64,000 nt of DNA, from the NCBI GenBank assembly GCA_934047225.1, contig OW203987.1:5607501-5671500 (forward strand). The letters run 5' to 3'. Source of the stretch: Ypsolopha sequella. Taxonomy: Eukaryota; Arthropoda; Insecta; Lepidoptera; Ypsolophidae. The notes beneath the pieces were generated by a model. That model was not told the DNA's origin. It ran no database searches and was given only the letters and a program-made list of their open reading frames with translations. Positions 31,901 through 42,349 of this stretch are shown in pieces. Position 1 is the stretch's first letter. The number at the start of each line of letters is the position of its first letter. The position numbers and the translations under genes were made by a program.

Positions 31901-34900
31901 TTTACCCGGGCGTTTAGGAATGCAACCTGATGGTGTCATTGGGAGAAAAATCAGGAAATTTATGTGTGCTGCAAAAAATTTCAGCATGCTATAAGATGCA
32001 AAGTCAATGAAAACAGCAAGGAAAATATGCAAGAGAGCCAATTGGATAAAAAATACATACGAGGGTGAATCCAAAAGTTCTAAGCCCGACCTACAAAGAG
32101 GTATCAAATCTTTGTAAATCTACCGTCATTTGTTAGTATGTTTTTTCGTGATTGATTGTGTGAAGTTGAAGTTCGATACTGCAAGCTATTATTTTTTTGT
32201 GATATTTTGTTCAACGCAGTCTGACGGGATTTTTCACAATGGAGAAAATTTAACACCGTGCTGTGATTAAGTACCTCAATAAAAAAGGTCTTTCACCTAA
32301 AGAGATTCATTAAGATATGGAAACAACATTAGGGGAATCTGCTCCATCGTATTCCACTGTCAAAAAGTGGGTAGCTGAATTTAAACGCGGTCGGGAGACC
32401 ATTGAAGATGACCCAAGGAGCGGAAGGCCTTCAACGTCTACCACTAAAGAAAACACTGACAAAATTTGTGATCTCATCCTAGGAGACCGACGATTGACCA
32501 TTAGTAGGATACCTGAGATGACAGGCATCAGTTATGGCCGAGTGCAAAACATTATAACTGTAGAATTGGGGTTCCGTAAGGTTTCTGCTCGCTGGGTCCC
32601 AAGATTGCTTTCAGCTGACCAAAAACGAGTTCGATTCACAATTTCGCGTGACTGTTTGGAACTTTTTGAGGCAGATGCTGAGGATTTTATGTCTCGTTTT
32701 GTTACCATGGATGAAAGCTGGGTTCATCACCATACTCCTGAAACAAAGCAGCAATCCAAACGGAAAAGATCTGGCTCACCCACGCCGAAAAAGGCCAAGT
32801 GCGTTTTGTCAGCCAACAAAGTCATGGCATCTGTTTTTTGGGATTCGAAGGGAGTTATTTTATTGGATTATTTACCTAAAGGTGAAACTATAAATTCACG
32901 CTATTATTGTAACCTATTACGAAAACTTCGCGAAGAAATAAAAGAAAAACGGCCGGGGATGTTGCGTAAGAGAGTTTTGTTTCTTCAAGACAATGCACGA
33001 GTTCACACTTCGGTTGAAACGATGGCTGTGATCCGTGAATGTGGTTACGAGTTGCTGCCTCACCCACCTTATTGGCCGGATTTAGCCCCCTCTGACTATC
33101 ATCTCTTTCCAAATTTAAAAAAACACTTGGTGGGATCAAAATATTCGACTAGAGAAGAAGTGATAGTCGCAGTTAATGACTATTTTGACGACCTTCCGGA
33201 ATATTTTTTTTCGAGGGTATAAACTGGTTGCAGGTCAGGTGGAAGAAGTGTGTTGATCTAGATGGAGACTATGTCGAAAAATTAAAATAATTTTGAACCC
33301 ACTTTTCTTTCATTTTCACGGTCGGGCTTAGAACTTTTTGATTCACCCTCGTAATATTATGTTGACAAATCATTTCTTTTGCTGTGATGTAAGAATTTCT
33401 TCACCTGAGGCTGCAATACAAGCAAGCTGCATGAAGCAATATGACTCTGAGCCTTCCCTTCGACCCTCTCCTACAACCTCACCCTTACCAATTTTACAAT
33501 AGAGGATATAATTCCAGCTGGTGCTCTTCCTGCCAGCCCTCTGCCGCAAGATGGGTGTCCCATACTGCATCGTGAAGGGCAAGTCTCGTCTAGGAGCCCT
33601 GGTGCACCGCAAGACTTGCACGTGCGTTGCGCTGACCAATGTAAGTGTCCTTTGACCTCTCGCATGGAGCTGCGTATGTATTTGAGCAACAAAATATGGC
33701 AGATTCTGAAGACATTTGCCTCATGGTGAGGCAAATTATGTATCGTTAGGCGCTGTCTTAACATGCGGCTGCCTCTAGTGGATAAAATGCTAGATATAAC
33801 AACAAAATCAGTTGTTTCTATCGTCCGGTTTCTTGACTAACCATAATGAAAGGCTAAGTCTGAATCATTCCAATTTTTTATAAAATATTTCTATAAAATG
33901 AAGCCAGAAATTTACGACAGAAGCACTGCACGTAATAAAATAAAAATGCCACCAAGTTAACAAGTTAATTTTCTGTATTTGGCACATATAATGATGCTGT
34001 ATTTGCTATCAGACAGCCATGCTGACACCTTATCTACCACCAATAAATAGATTACTACTGAATATGCCATTTACTTGATTGATGTCCTACTTCTCCAAGA
34101 AAGAACTACTAACATGTGTAAAATAATTATTTCCTTGCAGGTCGAGTCTGGTGACCGTGCCGCCTTCTCCAAGGTGGTTGAAGCCATCAAGACTAACTTC
34201 AACGAGAGGTGAGATAGTCATTTGTTCAGTAACCCTAGCACGTACAGATATAGCGTAAGTCTATCCTTCTCACATACGGCGTTTGTAAACGTGCGAAAAG
34301 GTATTGGGATAGGAGTACGTTGTCTCTATGGTGCATGCTAGGGCTTGTTTCCAGATAAAACCTTGATTTAATCAACAACCAAAAACAGTTAATACCTTTC
34401 ACGTTTGAATGTTTTTGAAAGTAAAATTTCTTTTAAACAAATTAATGTTGGCATATAATGATGATTTATTTGCTATCAGACAGCCATGCTGACAACCTTT
34501 CTACCACCAATAGATACTTATCTGAATGTGCCAACTTGATTTAACAAATTTGGTTATTTTTCACACAATTTGTACACATTAGCTCTACACCACTGTATAT
34601 GTCAGCACTCCAATGCCAACGACCTTGAACTGAGTAACTTTATAACCATTTTATATGGTAACAATAGCATTGTTTTAATAGAATAAAAATACATAGTAAT
34701 CTACATGATACAAATAGTGATGTGGTGTTTCCTGAATTTTATTTTAATATACAGAAGTGAAGCAAGAAGATTCCAAGTTTACCCTTATTTCTCGATTTTT
34801 TGTCCACTTGTAACAATATAACTGCTACAGCTTTCATCGAAACAGTAGACTTCTAGACAAAATAATATTAAATGATATGGTTTTCTCAGTTCGTGGAAAT

Positions 34901-35705
34901 TAATTTTATTTTAGATAAAGTAAATTAAAAACACTATTTTCGCACTTGTCACCCGCAGCGACTGACGTAACAGCCATGTTGCAGTGCGAGCTGATAAGAA
35001 CTTTATTTTAATATTATGGTTTTGTTCGAAATTTCAACCACCACGAATCGAGTTGCTAATTTTTCCGACGGAGCCACCTTAAGGTTATTTTCGAGGTGTT
35101 GTCCGTTCGATACCGGACTGATGTTTTTGAAGGAACTCGAAAAAAAAAAAGGCGAAATGCTTTCGTGTTAGACGTTCAGGCTTCGAAAGAAATGTCAGTT
35201 CCCAATAACAGCGAAAAAAAAAACTACGTGTTATGTTTAAAAAAAAATTAAAAGACTTCTATCGTGGCCATTTACTCCATTCTAGTAACGGCTAGAACTC
35301 GTGACGATGACGTCACCAACACGTTTTACTAGTGCCAGAATATTTTTCCCGAAGAAAAATAATACCATGAAATTTTTACTGCGTAAAATGTTTATATGAG
35401 AAATTGCACAGCGCCCTGTGGTTTAAGAGAGGAATTACTCATACAAAAAACGCAGTCGCTGGTGTGTATTGAGTGCAAAACTGGTGTCTGACTGAACGAT
35501 TTTAGGAAAGTCCATCGAGTTTGCTAGTTCATAAATATTTTGTTCCTAATATGCTTTTTTGATCGATGCAAATTGCTCGTTTCCCCTCAGATACGAGGAG
35601 CTGCGCAGACACTGGGGCGGCGGCGTGCTCGGCAACAAATCTAACGCGAGGATCGCCAAGCTTGAAAAGGCGAAGCAGCGGGAGATCGCGCAGAAGCAGG
35701 GCTAA
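28954..35705 (+). CDS. RpL7A: Ribosomal protein L7A (eL8), eight coding exons
   Basis: Component of the large (60S) ribosomal subunit. Exons: 28954-28968, 29344-29458, 30296-30445, 30638-30726, 31421-31552, 33518-33640, 34141-34208, 35591-35705. All introns are GT-AG, phases match throughout, and the exons sum to 807 nt (268 residues plus stop), the normal length. The start MVQKK and lysine-rich N-terminus are followed by [10 protein letters not shown] and the hallmark [20 protein letters not shown]. The L7Ae RNA-binding domain is in exons 5-6 ([18 protein letters not shown] then [17 protein letters not shown]) and the protein ends QREIAQKQG. Exon GC content is far above the surroundings. Introns 1, 2, 3, 6 and 7 contain candidate box C/D snoRNAs, and intron 5 holds a mariner. 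A polyadenylation signal follows at 35711. Confidence 0.97.
29211..29283 (+). ncRNA. Candidate box C/D snoRNA, U24-like (intron 1)
   Basis: C box ATGATGT at 29219-29225 and D box CTGA at 29274-29277, bracketed by a short GTAAA/TTTAC stem. The 11 bases before the D box, CACCAAGATCT, are complementary to AGATCTTGGTG in 28S rRNA as I recall it. The fifth base upstream of the D box would place the methyl group on the C of AGATC, the same base targeted by vertebrate U24, which also lives in an RPL7A intron. The D box lies 66 nt before the splice acceptor, the usual distance. Confidence 0.65.
29506..29593 (+). ncRNA. Candidate box C/D snoRNA, U36-like (intron 2)
   Basis: C box ATGATGT (29519-29525), D box CTGA (29578-29581) and a strong terminal stem (TTTACAGAtCA with TGgTCTGTAAA). 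The guide GAGCTTTTTAAC before the D box is complementary to GTTAAAAAGCTC of 18S rRNA. The D+5 rule puts the methyl on the first A of the AAAAA run, the site of vertebrate U36, whose host is also RPL7A. Confidence 0.75.
30488..30572 (+). ncRNA. Candidate box C/D snoRNA, U36-like paralogue (intron 3)
   Basis: C box ATGATGA (30495-30501) and D box CTGA (30561-30564), with the same 18S guide ACGAGCTTTTTAAC at the same spacing as in intron 2. A C'-like ATGATTA lies in the middle. The D box is 73 nt before the exon 4 acceptor. Outside the guide the copies differ, so this is an old paralogue. Confidence 0.75.
31770..31917. repeat. Short foldback in RpL7A intron 5
   Basis: Arms around TAAACGCC.GGGTAAATGT (about 31773-31800) and its complement (31888-31916), about 147 bp overall. 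Probably a miniature element; target duplication not resolved. Confidence 0.55.
32060..33351 (+). mobile_element. Full-length mariner element in RpL7A intron 5
   Basis: 1,292 bp between TA dinucleotides (32058-32059 and 33352-33353). Terminal inverted repeats of about 32 bp start CGAGGGTGAATC and differ at one base near their start. Length, TA target and ends are those of a classic mariner. It lies in the same orientation as RpL7A, wholly inside the intron, so it is spliced out. Confidence 0.92.
32239..33290 (+). pseudogene. Mariner transposase, disabled
   Basis: Homology runs from the ATG at 32239 to the TAA at about 33288. Two TAA stops (32251-32253, 32311-32313) break the N-terminal helix-turn-helix region, each at a position consistent with a GAA codon. 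From 32317 to 33222 the frame is open for 301 codons. It contains the WVPRL linker motif and the complete catalytic D,D34D set ([13 protein letters not shown], then DYHLF 34 residues on, after YWPDLAPS). Near 33210 a frameshift cuts off the last residues, which continue in another phase. Catalytic residues are present but no full protein can be made. Confidence 0.9.
33980..34069 (+). ncRNA. Candidate box C/D snoRNA, U24-related (intron 6)
   Basis: C box ATGATGC (33991-33997), D box CTGA (34058-34061), closing stem TGGCA/TGCCA. GTATTTGCTAT matches the D' guide of vertebrate U24 (complement of TAGCAAATA in 28S), followed by CAGA in place of CTGA as D' box. CTACCACCAA is complementary to the neighbouring 28S TTGGTGGTAG but sits some 14 nt from the D box. 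The D box is 79 nt before the exon 7 acceptor. Confidence 0.6.
34448..34534 (+). ncRNA. Candidate box C/D snoRNA, U24-related paralogue (intron 7)
   Basis: Close relative of the intron 6 RNA: C box ATGATGA (34458-34464), TTTGCTATCAGACAGCCATG in common, CTACCACCAATA in common, D box CTGA (34522-34525). It is closed by a perfect TTGGCA/TGCCAA stem. It lies over 1 kb before the acceptor, unlike the other candidates. Confidence 0.6.
34905..35100. repeat. Diverged TTAA-element-like segment in intron 7
   Basis: Shares ACGTAACAGCCATG-like, ATTTTAAT and ATCGAGTTGCTAA-like blocks with the segment at about 2750-2930 and, more weakly, with the elements at 22658 and 59635. Ends not resolved. Confidence 0.35.
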
Positions 35706-35710
35706 GCAGA

Positions 35711-35716
35711 AATAAA
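35711..35716 (+). terminator. RpL7A: RpL7A polyadenylation signal
   Basis: AATAAA six bases after the TAA stop codon (35703-35705). The very short 3' UTR this implies is usual for ribosomal protein genes. Confidence 0.75.
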
Positions 35717-36535
35717 CTCTAACATATAAGCGATACGACTTTCTTTTCATTACCTTTTCTTTCGTGTTTTGACCTCAGAAGTAGTAATACTTTATATTCT
35801 CTGCCAGAAGTTTGTTTGCGCCTTTGGTGCAGTTCCGACTAATACACAGGGCACATATGGCGTCATCGTCAGGGCAATTCGCCCACACCCATGCATGCGT
35901 CAGTACTCTGTAATTAATGTTCAAATGCGAGTGCTCATGGGGTCAGTAAACGAAGTGGTTATATTGTCTTTGGATTAAACAAAAAACATTTCCACATAAA
36001 TCCTTGTACTAAAATTAATGAGAGAACTACAGAAACAAAAATATGATAAGGAAATAAATAAAAATCTTATATTTCGGACAACTTTGAATCCATAGAATCA
36101 GTCACAAGGAAAAAAATAAAATACAAAACCCTAACAATACTTAATCAAGAGCTTATAATTTTAAAACTTAATTTTTTAGGTAAAATAATATTTGTTTTGG
36201 AAATTGCGCAATTGACCCGCAAGCAACAAAACATTAACAAATACTGCACTCCCTCTATTAGTAATAAGTAGAACTACTACTTAATTATAACAGTATATAA
36301 AGCTACCGTGTCCTTGGTCCAGTCTTGCCCAATCCAATCTGTTGAAGTACTTAGATGTGTCAATAGATGGCGCTATGCGAAATTACAATGGCAAGCCCCT
36401 CCCCCGTATGTTTTAGGACTCGCACATTTCTCAAGAAAAGAACTACTACTAGCGGACGCCCACAGAGTACAGAACAGTTATATTCAAAATTTACTCAACA
36501 AAACCTTATTACCCATGTATTGGTATGCTGCCATA
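35717..36535. other. Non-coding; repeat fragments
   Basis: The block AATACTTTATATTCTCTG (about 35787-35804), found twice in the 3763-6510 duplication, recurs just downstream of RpL7A. At about 36440-36545 begins a repeat (ACTCAACAAAACCTTATTAC) also present at 41490 and 42200. No gene seen. Confidence 0.4.
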
Positions 36536-36607
36536 GCAAAGTTTCCATTGGTTTCTGTAAATTAGAACTTTAAAATTCTAATTTACAGAAACCAATGGAA
36601 ACTTTGC
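36536..36607. repeat. Perfect 32-bp inverted repeat with 8-nt loop
   Basis: Arms 36536-36567 and 36576-36607 are exact complements (GCAAAGTTTCCATTGGTTTC start). A single arm of the same sequence occurs at 41540-41570 and 42250-42275 with a few changes. The palindrome therefore arose by local inverted duplication of a dispersed repeat. Confidence 0.85.
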
Positions 36608-36700
36608 GATCAGTGGCGGATTTGCCCTGAGGCCCAATAGGCCCGGGCCTAGGGCGGGCGGCCAATCGTGGCAAAAAATGTACTGATTTGAAATGCAAAA
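36608..36700. repeat. hAT-type terminal fragment (CAGTGGCGGA end)
   Basis: CAGTGGCGGATTTGCCC followed by a GGCCC/GGGCC-rich stretch. The same style of end occurs at 43130 (CAGTGGCGTATTTACCC) and, inverted, at about 42581-42592 (GATCCGCCACTG). No partner with a matching target duplication was found for this end. Confidence 0.4.
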
Positions 36701-37246
36701 ATGCATTGATTGATTGAAGAAACGAATCAAAGTATTAATATTAGTTTGTTAATAAATATTAAATTTTATTTCACAATTATCGAATTAAATGAAACTTGCG
36801 GATAAAACATGAGTGTTGCAAAACGGCCCACAGTATTTTTGATCGAGAACTGGTCGGCTATCCCGATCAAAAATACTTATTGAGGTGAGCCATTTTGCAA
36901 TAATCAATTTCATATTTTAGATTTTTTTTACTCCGTGCTATGTGGGCAAATTTTTGGACCAAATTTCAAGTCTTTATCTTTAACGGTGCTTATGAGACAT
37001 GACATACGGATGGACAACGGAGTGTCACCATAAAGGTTCCTTTTGTACCTTTTAGGTACTACGGAACCCTAAAAATGAGGATCAGAAGAGTGCTGTCAGC
37101 TTGTTGGAATGGCTATCTGAGATATAGGTAACTCTCCATATGTGTGTGTACCAACGGCGCATCCAGGGGGGGGGTCTGGGCCTGTTTCCACTTTTTTTTC
37201 TATATAGACACCTAAATTTAACTAAAATTGCATAACATTTTATTAT

Positions 37247-37480
37247 ACAAGGTGACTTTTTGATCATCGTCCAAATTCATACTGGAGCCTTGGTAAGTGA
37301 TCAGTATCTTGAATAAACAAAAATTTTTGTGAAATTCGTAAAATGAAATTTCGGCTTCCCATAGAAATTCACTTCCAGTCCCGAGTGAATCACTATGGGG
37401 AGTCGAAATTTCATTTTACGAATTTCACAAAAATTGTTATTGATGTATGAATTTGGACGATGATCAAAAAGTCACCTTGT
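37247..37480. mobile_element. Foldback miniature element F2, copy 2
   Basis: 234 bp, TA-flanked, ends ACAAGGTGACTTTTTGATCA and complement. Slightly shorter than the copy at 5183-5448 because part of the right arm is missing. Confidence 0.8.
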
Positions 37481-37569
37481 ATATATAGACTAATTCGGAG
37501 CCTGAGACTCCCCCTTGCTCGCAGGCTGGATCCGCCCTTGGTGTTTACTCCCACCAGTCACTGTACTGG

Positions 37570-37715
37570 AGAAAGATAATATTCTTGTTTGCGAAGAATT
37601 AAAAACTTTTTACGCACAACAATGACAGAGCAAAGATTAGACGATCTAGCTTTGTTCAATACAGAAGCGTATTGTCGCAGCCGAATTGTGAAAAACTTGC
37701 TTTTTTGTAATTAAT
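37570..37715 (+). pseudogene. Relic of a hAT transposase C-terminus
   Basis: The plus strand reads CEELKTFYAQQ, then one frame over TEQRLDDLALFNTEA and RSRIVKNLLF before a stop. 'R..m...RL..LAll.ie' is the dimerisation-domain ending of hAT transposases of the TTF/ZMYM type. A related ending (SRIVKNLLF) recurs at about 41733-41760. Frameshifted and truncated. Confidence 0.5.
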
Positions 37716-38068
37716 CGAAACAGAACACTTAACATAACAAAACATAAAAAGTATTTATTTTCAAACACAATGTCACAATTGTTTTAAAGCAACTGGCTCC
37801 CAAAAAGTTAATACTGAGATTCAGGAACCAGTTTCTCCTCTTATATTATAAATTACACAGATCAAAGTGTTAGCGTAATAATTATTTACAAAAAAAATAC
37901 AAACAGGAATGTGGTTAATAGGTACATAGAAATCTTATAATATCATATTAGTGGGTTAGTATTACCATTAGGTTTTAATTTTTCCAAAAAAGAAGGTGAA
38001 TTAATCAATTAGGCAAACTATGTAGAATAACAAATAGAAGAAAAAAGTATGAATTTGAGTATGAGGGT

Positions 38069-40958
38069 TAGGGTGCTTCTTATTTTCGACTTTTGAAAAA
38101 TTACTGCGTCAGCCCGCCATTCGCTTCTATCACCTAAAAAACGAACCTGTATTTTTTATTTATTTTTTAGATAGGTTTTTAGGGGTCGCTACCTCGTGTC
38201 AAAGTTTGAAAAAATTATGATAATGATAACTTGCAGCTTAATGTACATAAAACAGTTATGTTCATCATTTATACATCATAAAACATACTAATGCAACTCG
38301 TTGTCACATTATTCTGTTCAAGGTCACTCGTACCCACCCCTCTCCCCCTCTCGCACGCACCAGTCACGCCTTGAGATAGGCAACAAACTAGTAACAAACA
38401 CGCTGTGATAGAGAGTGCACGTTCGATTGTGTTTTGGCACGCATCGCGTTTTGTTACATCATGGCGTCCTCGTCTAGTTCGCTTTTCTTGACTAGAAACA
38501 AAACAGATGTTTGGTTAGTTGGACAAACCTCTGACCACTTAATTCAAAGCAAGTTACTAACGACAAAAGAAGTGTTGAGTTTATTTTTTCACTTTAAAAT
38601 CGTAATGAAGCAAACCAATCGCAATTCGGCCAATTCTGCTGCTTGTGACGTCATGGCAATGTGGGTACGAGCGAGCATTCCAACTAAATTGAAAAAAGAT
38701 GTTATAAAGAAGATAGAGAACAAGTTTAATGAGTGGCAAAAGTTGAAAAAAAATAAAGAAAATAAAGTCAAAGAAGGTCTACAAAATAAAGAAAAGGAGT
38801 GGCAAGATAGTTTGGAATACCTGTTTGACATAGCACATGCTGATGCTCTAAACAAGATTACCATTGAGGAAGATAGACTATTTTTAATTGAGCAGAGGAA
38901 AAGAGGACGCCCTGGTACAATAGGCGGAGTGGACAAAGTTCTTTTAAAAAAAATAGCGAAAGAAGAGGAGAAAAAGGCTCGCCTTCAACGTATTTTAGAT
39001 CGAGAAAAAAGTTACAGTGAATCCTTGCGAGAAAAGTGCAAACTATCTTCTTCGACTAGCAGTAGTGATAATGATAGTAAAGGTTCAACGTCAGAAATTT
39101 CAGTGAGGGCGGGACCTTCGACGGCATATTTAGAAGTCCCACCTAAACGCAAACGCGGCAGAAAGAACATCTTTGATGAACGCTTATCCGCAAGCCTCGA
39201 CTTTGCTAAATTAAGTGACAGGAAAGCAACTGTTGTTTTAACATCAACGCTCAAAAGTGCAGGTACAGATCCATCAGAGTACAATATAAATTCATCCTCA
39301 ATTCGTCGCCAGCGTATGAAGCAAAGGCAAAGGGTAGCGGAATCCTTAAAGAAAGAATTTACTCCAAATACGCCTCTTATTGTTCATTGGGACGGCAAAC
39401 TGATCGAAGACATAACAGGACACAAAACAGTGGATCACCTTCCCATTTTAGTGTCAGGACAGGGTGTAGATCAACTTTTGGCAGTTCCAAAACTCAGTCA
39501 TGGAACTGGGGAGGCGTGTGCTTCAGCTGTTTATGACACTATTCTTTCTTGGAACTTGAGCGACAAAATAAAATGCTTTTGCTTCGACACCACTGCAGTC
39601 AACACTGGTTTAAGAGCAGGTGCTTGCATTCTAATAGAGCAAAAGATGGAAAAAGATGCTCTTTGGTTGGCCTGTCGTCACCATATAATGGAAATACTGC
39701 TAGAAGCAATCGTAGTTGAAGCACTAGGTCCATCAAGTGGACCAGAAATAGTGATCTTCAAACGATTTAGATCTGCTTGGCCTAACATTGACCAGAATAA
39801 GTTCAGTATAGTTTCTTCAGACCCTGACGCTTTAAGATACGTGGAAAAAATAGCAGGCAGCGTAATTTCATTTGCTGAAAAGCAGCTAAATGATTATCAA
39901 CCACGTGACGATTACAAGGAACTGTTGACACTTACGATAATATTTTTGGGAGGTGTGCCTAATAAAGGGATATCATTCAGAGCTCCAGCAGGTCTTCATC
40001 GCGCACGATGGATGGCAAAAGCAATTTAATGCCTTAAGCTTTTTATTTTCAGAGACCAGTTTAAACTGACAAAAAAAGAACTTAAAGCCATTACTGAAAT
40101 TTGTGTTTTCGTCGTTACGATTTATGTAAGATGCTGGTTCCAAGCTCCTGTGGCGACTTCATCACCAAGGAATGACTTGTGGCTGTTAAAAAATCTTAAA
40201 AAATATGAAAATATAAATAAAGCTATGTCCAAAAAAGCTCTAACGAAGTTCCTGGGGCATTTGTGGTATCTGTCCGAAGACCTTGTTGCGCTTGCTTTTT
40301 TTGATGACGAAGTTTCACTTGAAAGCAAACAAAAAATGGTGATTGCACTGAATGAGGAAGGTTCAGACTATAGCCCAAAGCGAATTACCCTGGATCTAAG
40401 TCACATTGAAGAAAAAAATATTGAGGATTTCGTGACCAGCAACACCTTAAGATTTTGTAGAATCCTGGGAATTCCGTCTGCATTTCTGCAAAAAGAACCT
40501 CGTCTTTGGGAAGAAGATGAAGACTACAAAGCTTCCAGAGAAATTGTACGTTCTATGAGAGTGGTGAACGACATTGCGGAACGCGGTGTAGCATTGATTG
40601 AAGAATTTAATAAACTAATTACCACAGACGAAGAACAAAAACAATACCTTCTTTTGGTTGTGAAAAATTTCAGGCAAAAGTACCCTGATACAAAGAAATC
40701 TACTTTAATTGCATAAGCTACAATTTTTTTTATCCTTATAGTTACATAATTTGTGTATGCTTATCTTTTTAGAACTTAATTAAAGAATTATCAAAAATAC
40801 TTTTCGTTATTTTTCATTCGCTGGTAGCGACCCCTAAATATTACTTTAAAAATAAAATGAAAATTACATATTAGTTTTTTGTGCCTTAGAACAGAATAAA
40901 ATATAAATAAAAAAATAATAAAAAAAAAAATTTTTTTGCCCAAATAAGAAGCACCCTA
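38069..40958 (+). mobile_element. hAT-superfamily transposon with intact ends
   Basis: 2,890 bp with perfect 17-bp terminal inverted repeats TAGGGTGCTTCTTATTT and a perfect 8-bp target duplication ATGAGGGT (38061-38068, 40959-40966). A second internal inverted pair, TAGGGGTCGCTACC, lies at 38180-38193 and 40823-40836. The element encodes one large transposase-like frame. It inserted into the 3' part of a LINE that runs on the minus strand (37740-38068 and 40967-41482). Confidence 0.93.
38461..40716 (+). pseudogene. hAT-like transposase, broken by one stop codon
   Basis: Starts at the ATG at 38461 (MASSSSSLFLTRN) and runs in one phase for 751 codons to TAA at 40714-40716. The only interruption is TAA at 40027-40029 (codon 523), so the largest open part is 522 residues. 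Visible parts: a lysine/glutamate-rich coiled region (about 80-110), a basic stretch KRKRGRKN, then the core with VHWDGKL, FDTTAVNTG (Asp 376) and LACRHHIME (Cys405, His407-408). The last recalls the C..H motif of hAT enzymes. RARWMAKAI lies right before the stop. The 8-bp target duplication supports hAT, but sequence resemblance to hobo or Ac is not obvious. A pyrimidine tract and AG just after the stop could act as a splice acceptor, though I see no convincing donor. Confidence 0.75.
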
Positions 40959-41074
40959 ATGAGGGTGCGTAATGTGTGAATGGTATGTGTGTGAAGTGTG
41001 AGGATGAATGCGTTGTGTGTGTGAAGATGTGTTTGTATATAATAAAACTAATAGTATAATATACCTCGCTATAT

Positions 41075-41482
41075 TTATTTTATAATTTGGAAGATTAGAG
41101 GGTCGAGCAAATCTTCGGTTTCCTTAAATGTTAAATGTTGAATCCAGTCTTTGATGGCAATTTTACACTGTCGCAGAGGAAGAGGGTAAATATTAATTTC
41201 TCTGTTTAATTTTTTGTATAGGCGGCTACTCAAGCTTGGATAATGGCGATTAGCCAATGCTGTTTTAAAGAAAGGGATTTTACAGACAAGGTCATTGCGG
41301 CGCTTCTTTGTTATAAAGTTCGGATCATAGGCTAGAGAAGCATGTTTTCTCAGAACAACTTGAAGAATAAAGAGCTGCCTTACAGTTTGTACTTTGCATT
41401 CTTGATATAATAGTGTGGTCGGATATCGAAAAGGTTTATAATTCATTACCTTCAGGATAGCCCTTTGAGCTCTTAAATTCAA
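41075..41482 (-). pseudogene. LINE ORF2 C-terminal fragment
   Basis: 135 codons on the minus strand beginning in mid-protein with LRAQRAILKVMNYKPF and QTVRQLFILQVVLRKH, then RLYKKLNREI and a final KDWIQHL. This pattern (LQKRAiR.i...., L.i......y......, lyN.LP..i) is the tail of Jockey/CR1-like non-LTR reverse transcriptases. It is 5'-truncated at 41482. Its 3' UTR continues to lower coordinates and is split by the hAT element at 38069-40958, resuming at 37740-38068. Confidence 0.65.
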
Positions 41483-42349
41483 AATTCACTCAATAGTTAT
41501 TCAACAAAACCTTATTACCTATGTATTGTGTATGCTGCCATCGCAAAGTTTCTATCGGTTTCTGTAAATTAAAACATCAAAATTTTTTCATTTTTAAAAA
41601 ATCTTTCGTAATAGTTCTGATTGAATGAAAAAGACTTTTTATAGAGTGGCTACCCAGGAGAAACAGTTTTTCATGATATTTCGTGGATTTCACCGATTTT
41701 TGTTTGATCACCCTGAAGGGCCGTTTACCAGCCGGATTGTGAAAAATCTGCTTTTTCTAATTAATCAAAAAAAAAACAAAATTATTTATTTCAAAAAACT
41801 TGTATCGTATACAGTGATTGGAGTCTCCTTTTAAGTAAGATATACCTGTAATAGGAGGCTCCGCTCTTCCATAAGTAACAGATTGATATATTATATGTAA
41901 CTTTAAACTTAAAAATAAGAAAAATAAAATACAAAAACAATAAACCAAGACAAAAAGTAGATTTAGAAAAATTTAGAAAAATGTTGCCTACACTTAGATG
42001 ATGTGTGAGTGTGTATGCGTGAGGAGGAGTGAGAGGGAGAGTGAAAGTATATGGGGTGTGTATGAACAAATAAAAGGTTTTATATTTGTGTGCTCAAGTT
42101 AAATAGTATTTGTTATTCAAATATCCTACAAGTATTACAAAATATCAAAATGTAAAAATCGAAACAGAACACTTATATTCAAATTTAAAATTTGCTCAAT
42201 AGTTCCTCAACAAAACCTTATTACCTATGTGTTCTATATACTGGCAACGAAAAGTTTCCATTGGTTTCTATGAATTAGAATTTTAAACTAATAAAATGAG
42301 TGAATAATAACTCCGTCTAAATAATTAACAACATTCTAATAATTTCATC
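41483..42349. repeat. Repeat cluster: two copies of the 36482-type repeat and a LINE-tail-like AT-rich stretch
   Basis: ACAAAACCTTATTACC-containing blocks occur at about 41490-41580 and 42175-42290, matching 36482-36560. Between them, 41755-42150 resembles the 3' UTR of the LINE at 37740-38068, with TGTG-rich and AG-rich runs. No intact gene. Confidence 0.5.

Noticed and set aside
38434..38460. An earlier start for the hAT-like transposase
   Set aside because: The extension begins with a non-ATG codon; the first ATG in frame is at 38461.
40027..40055. An intron that removes the stop in the hAT-like frame
   Set aside because: A plausible acceptor (TTTTTATTTTCAG) follows the stop, but no convincing donor precedes it and removal would cost the RARWMAKAI region.
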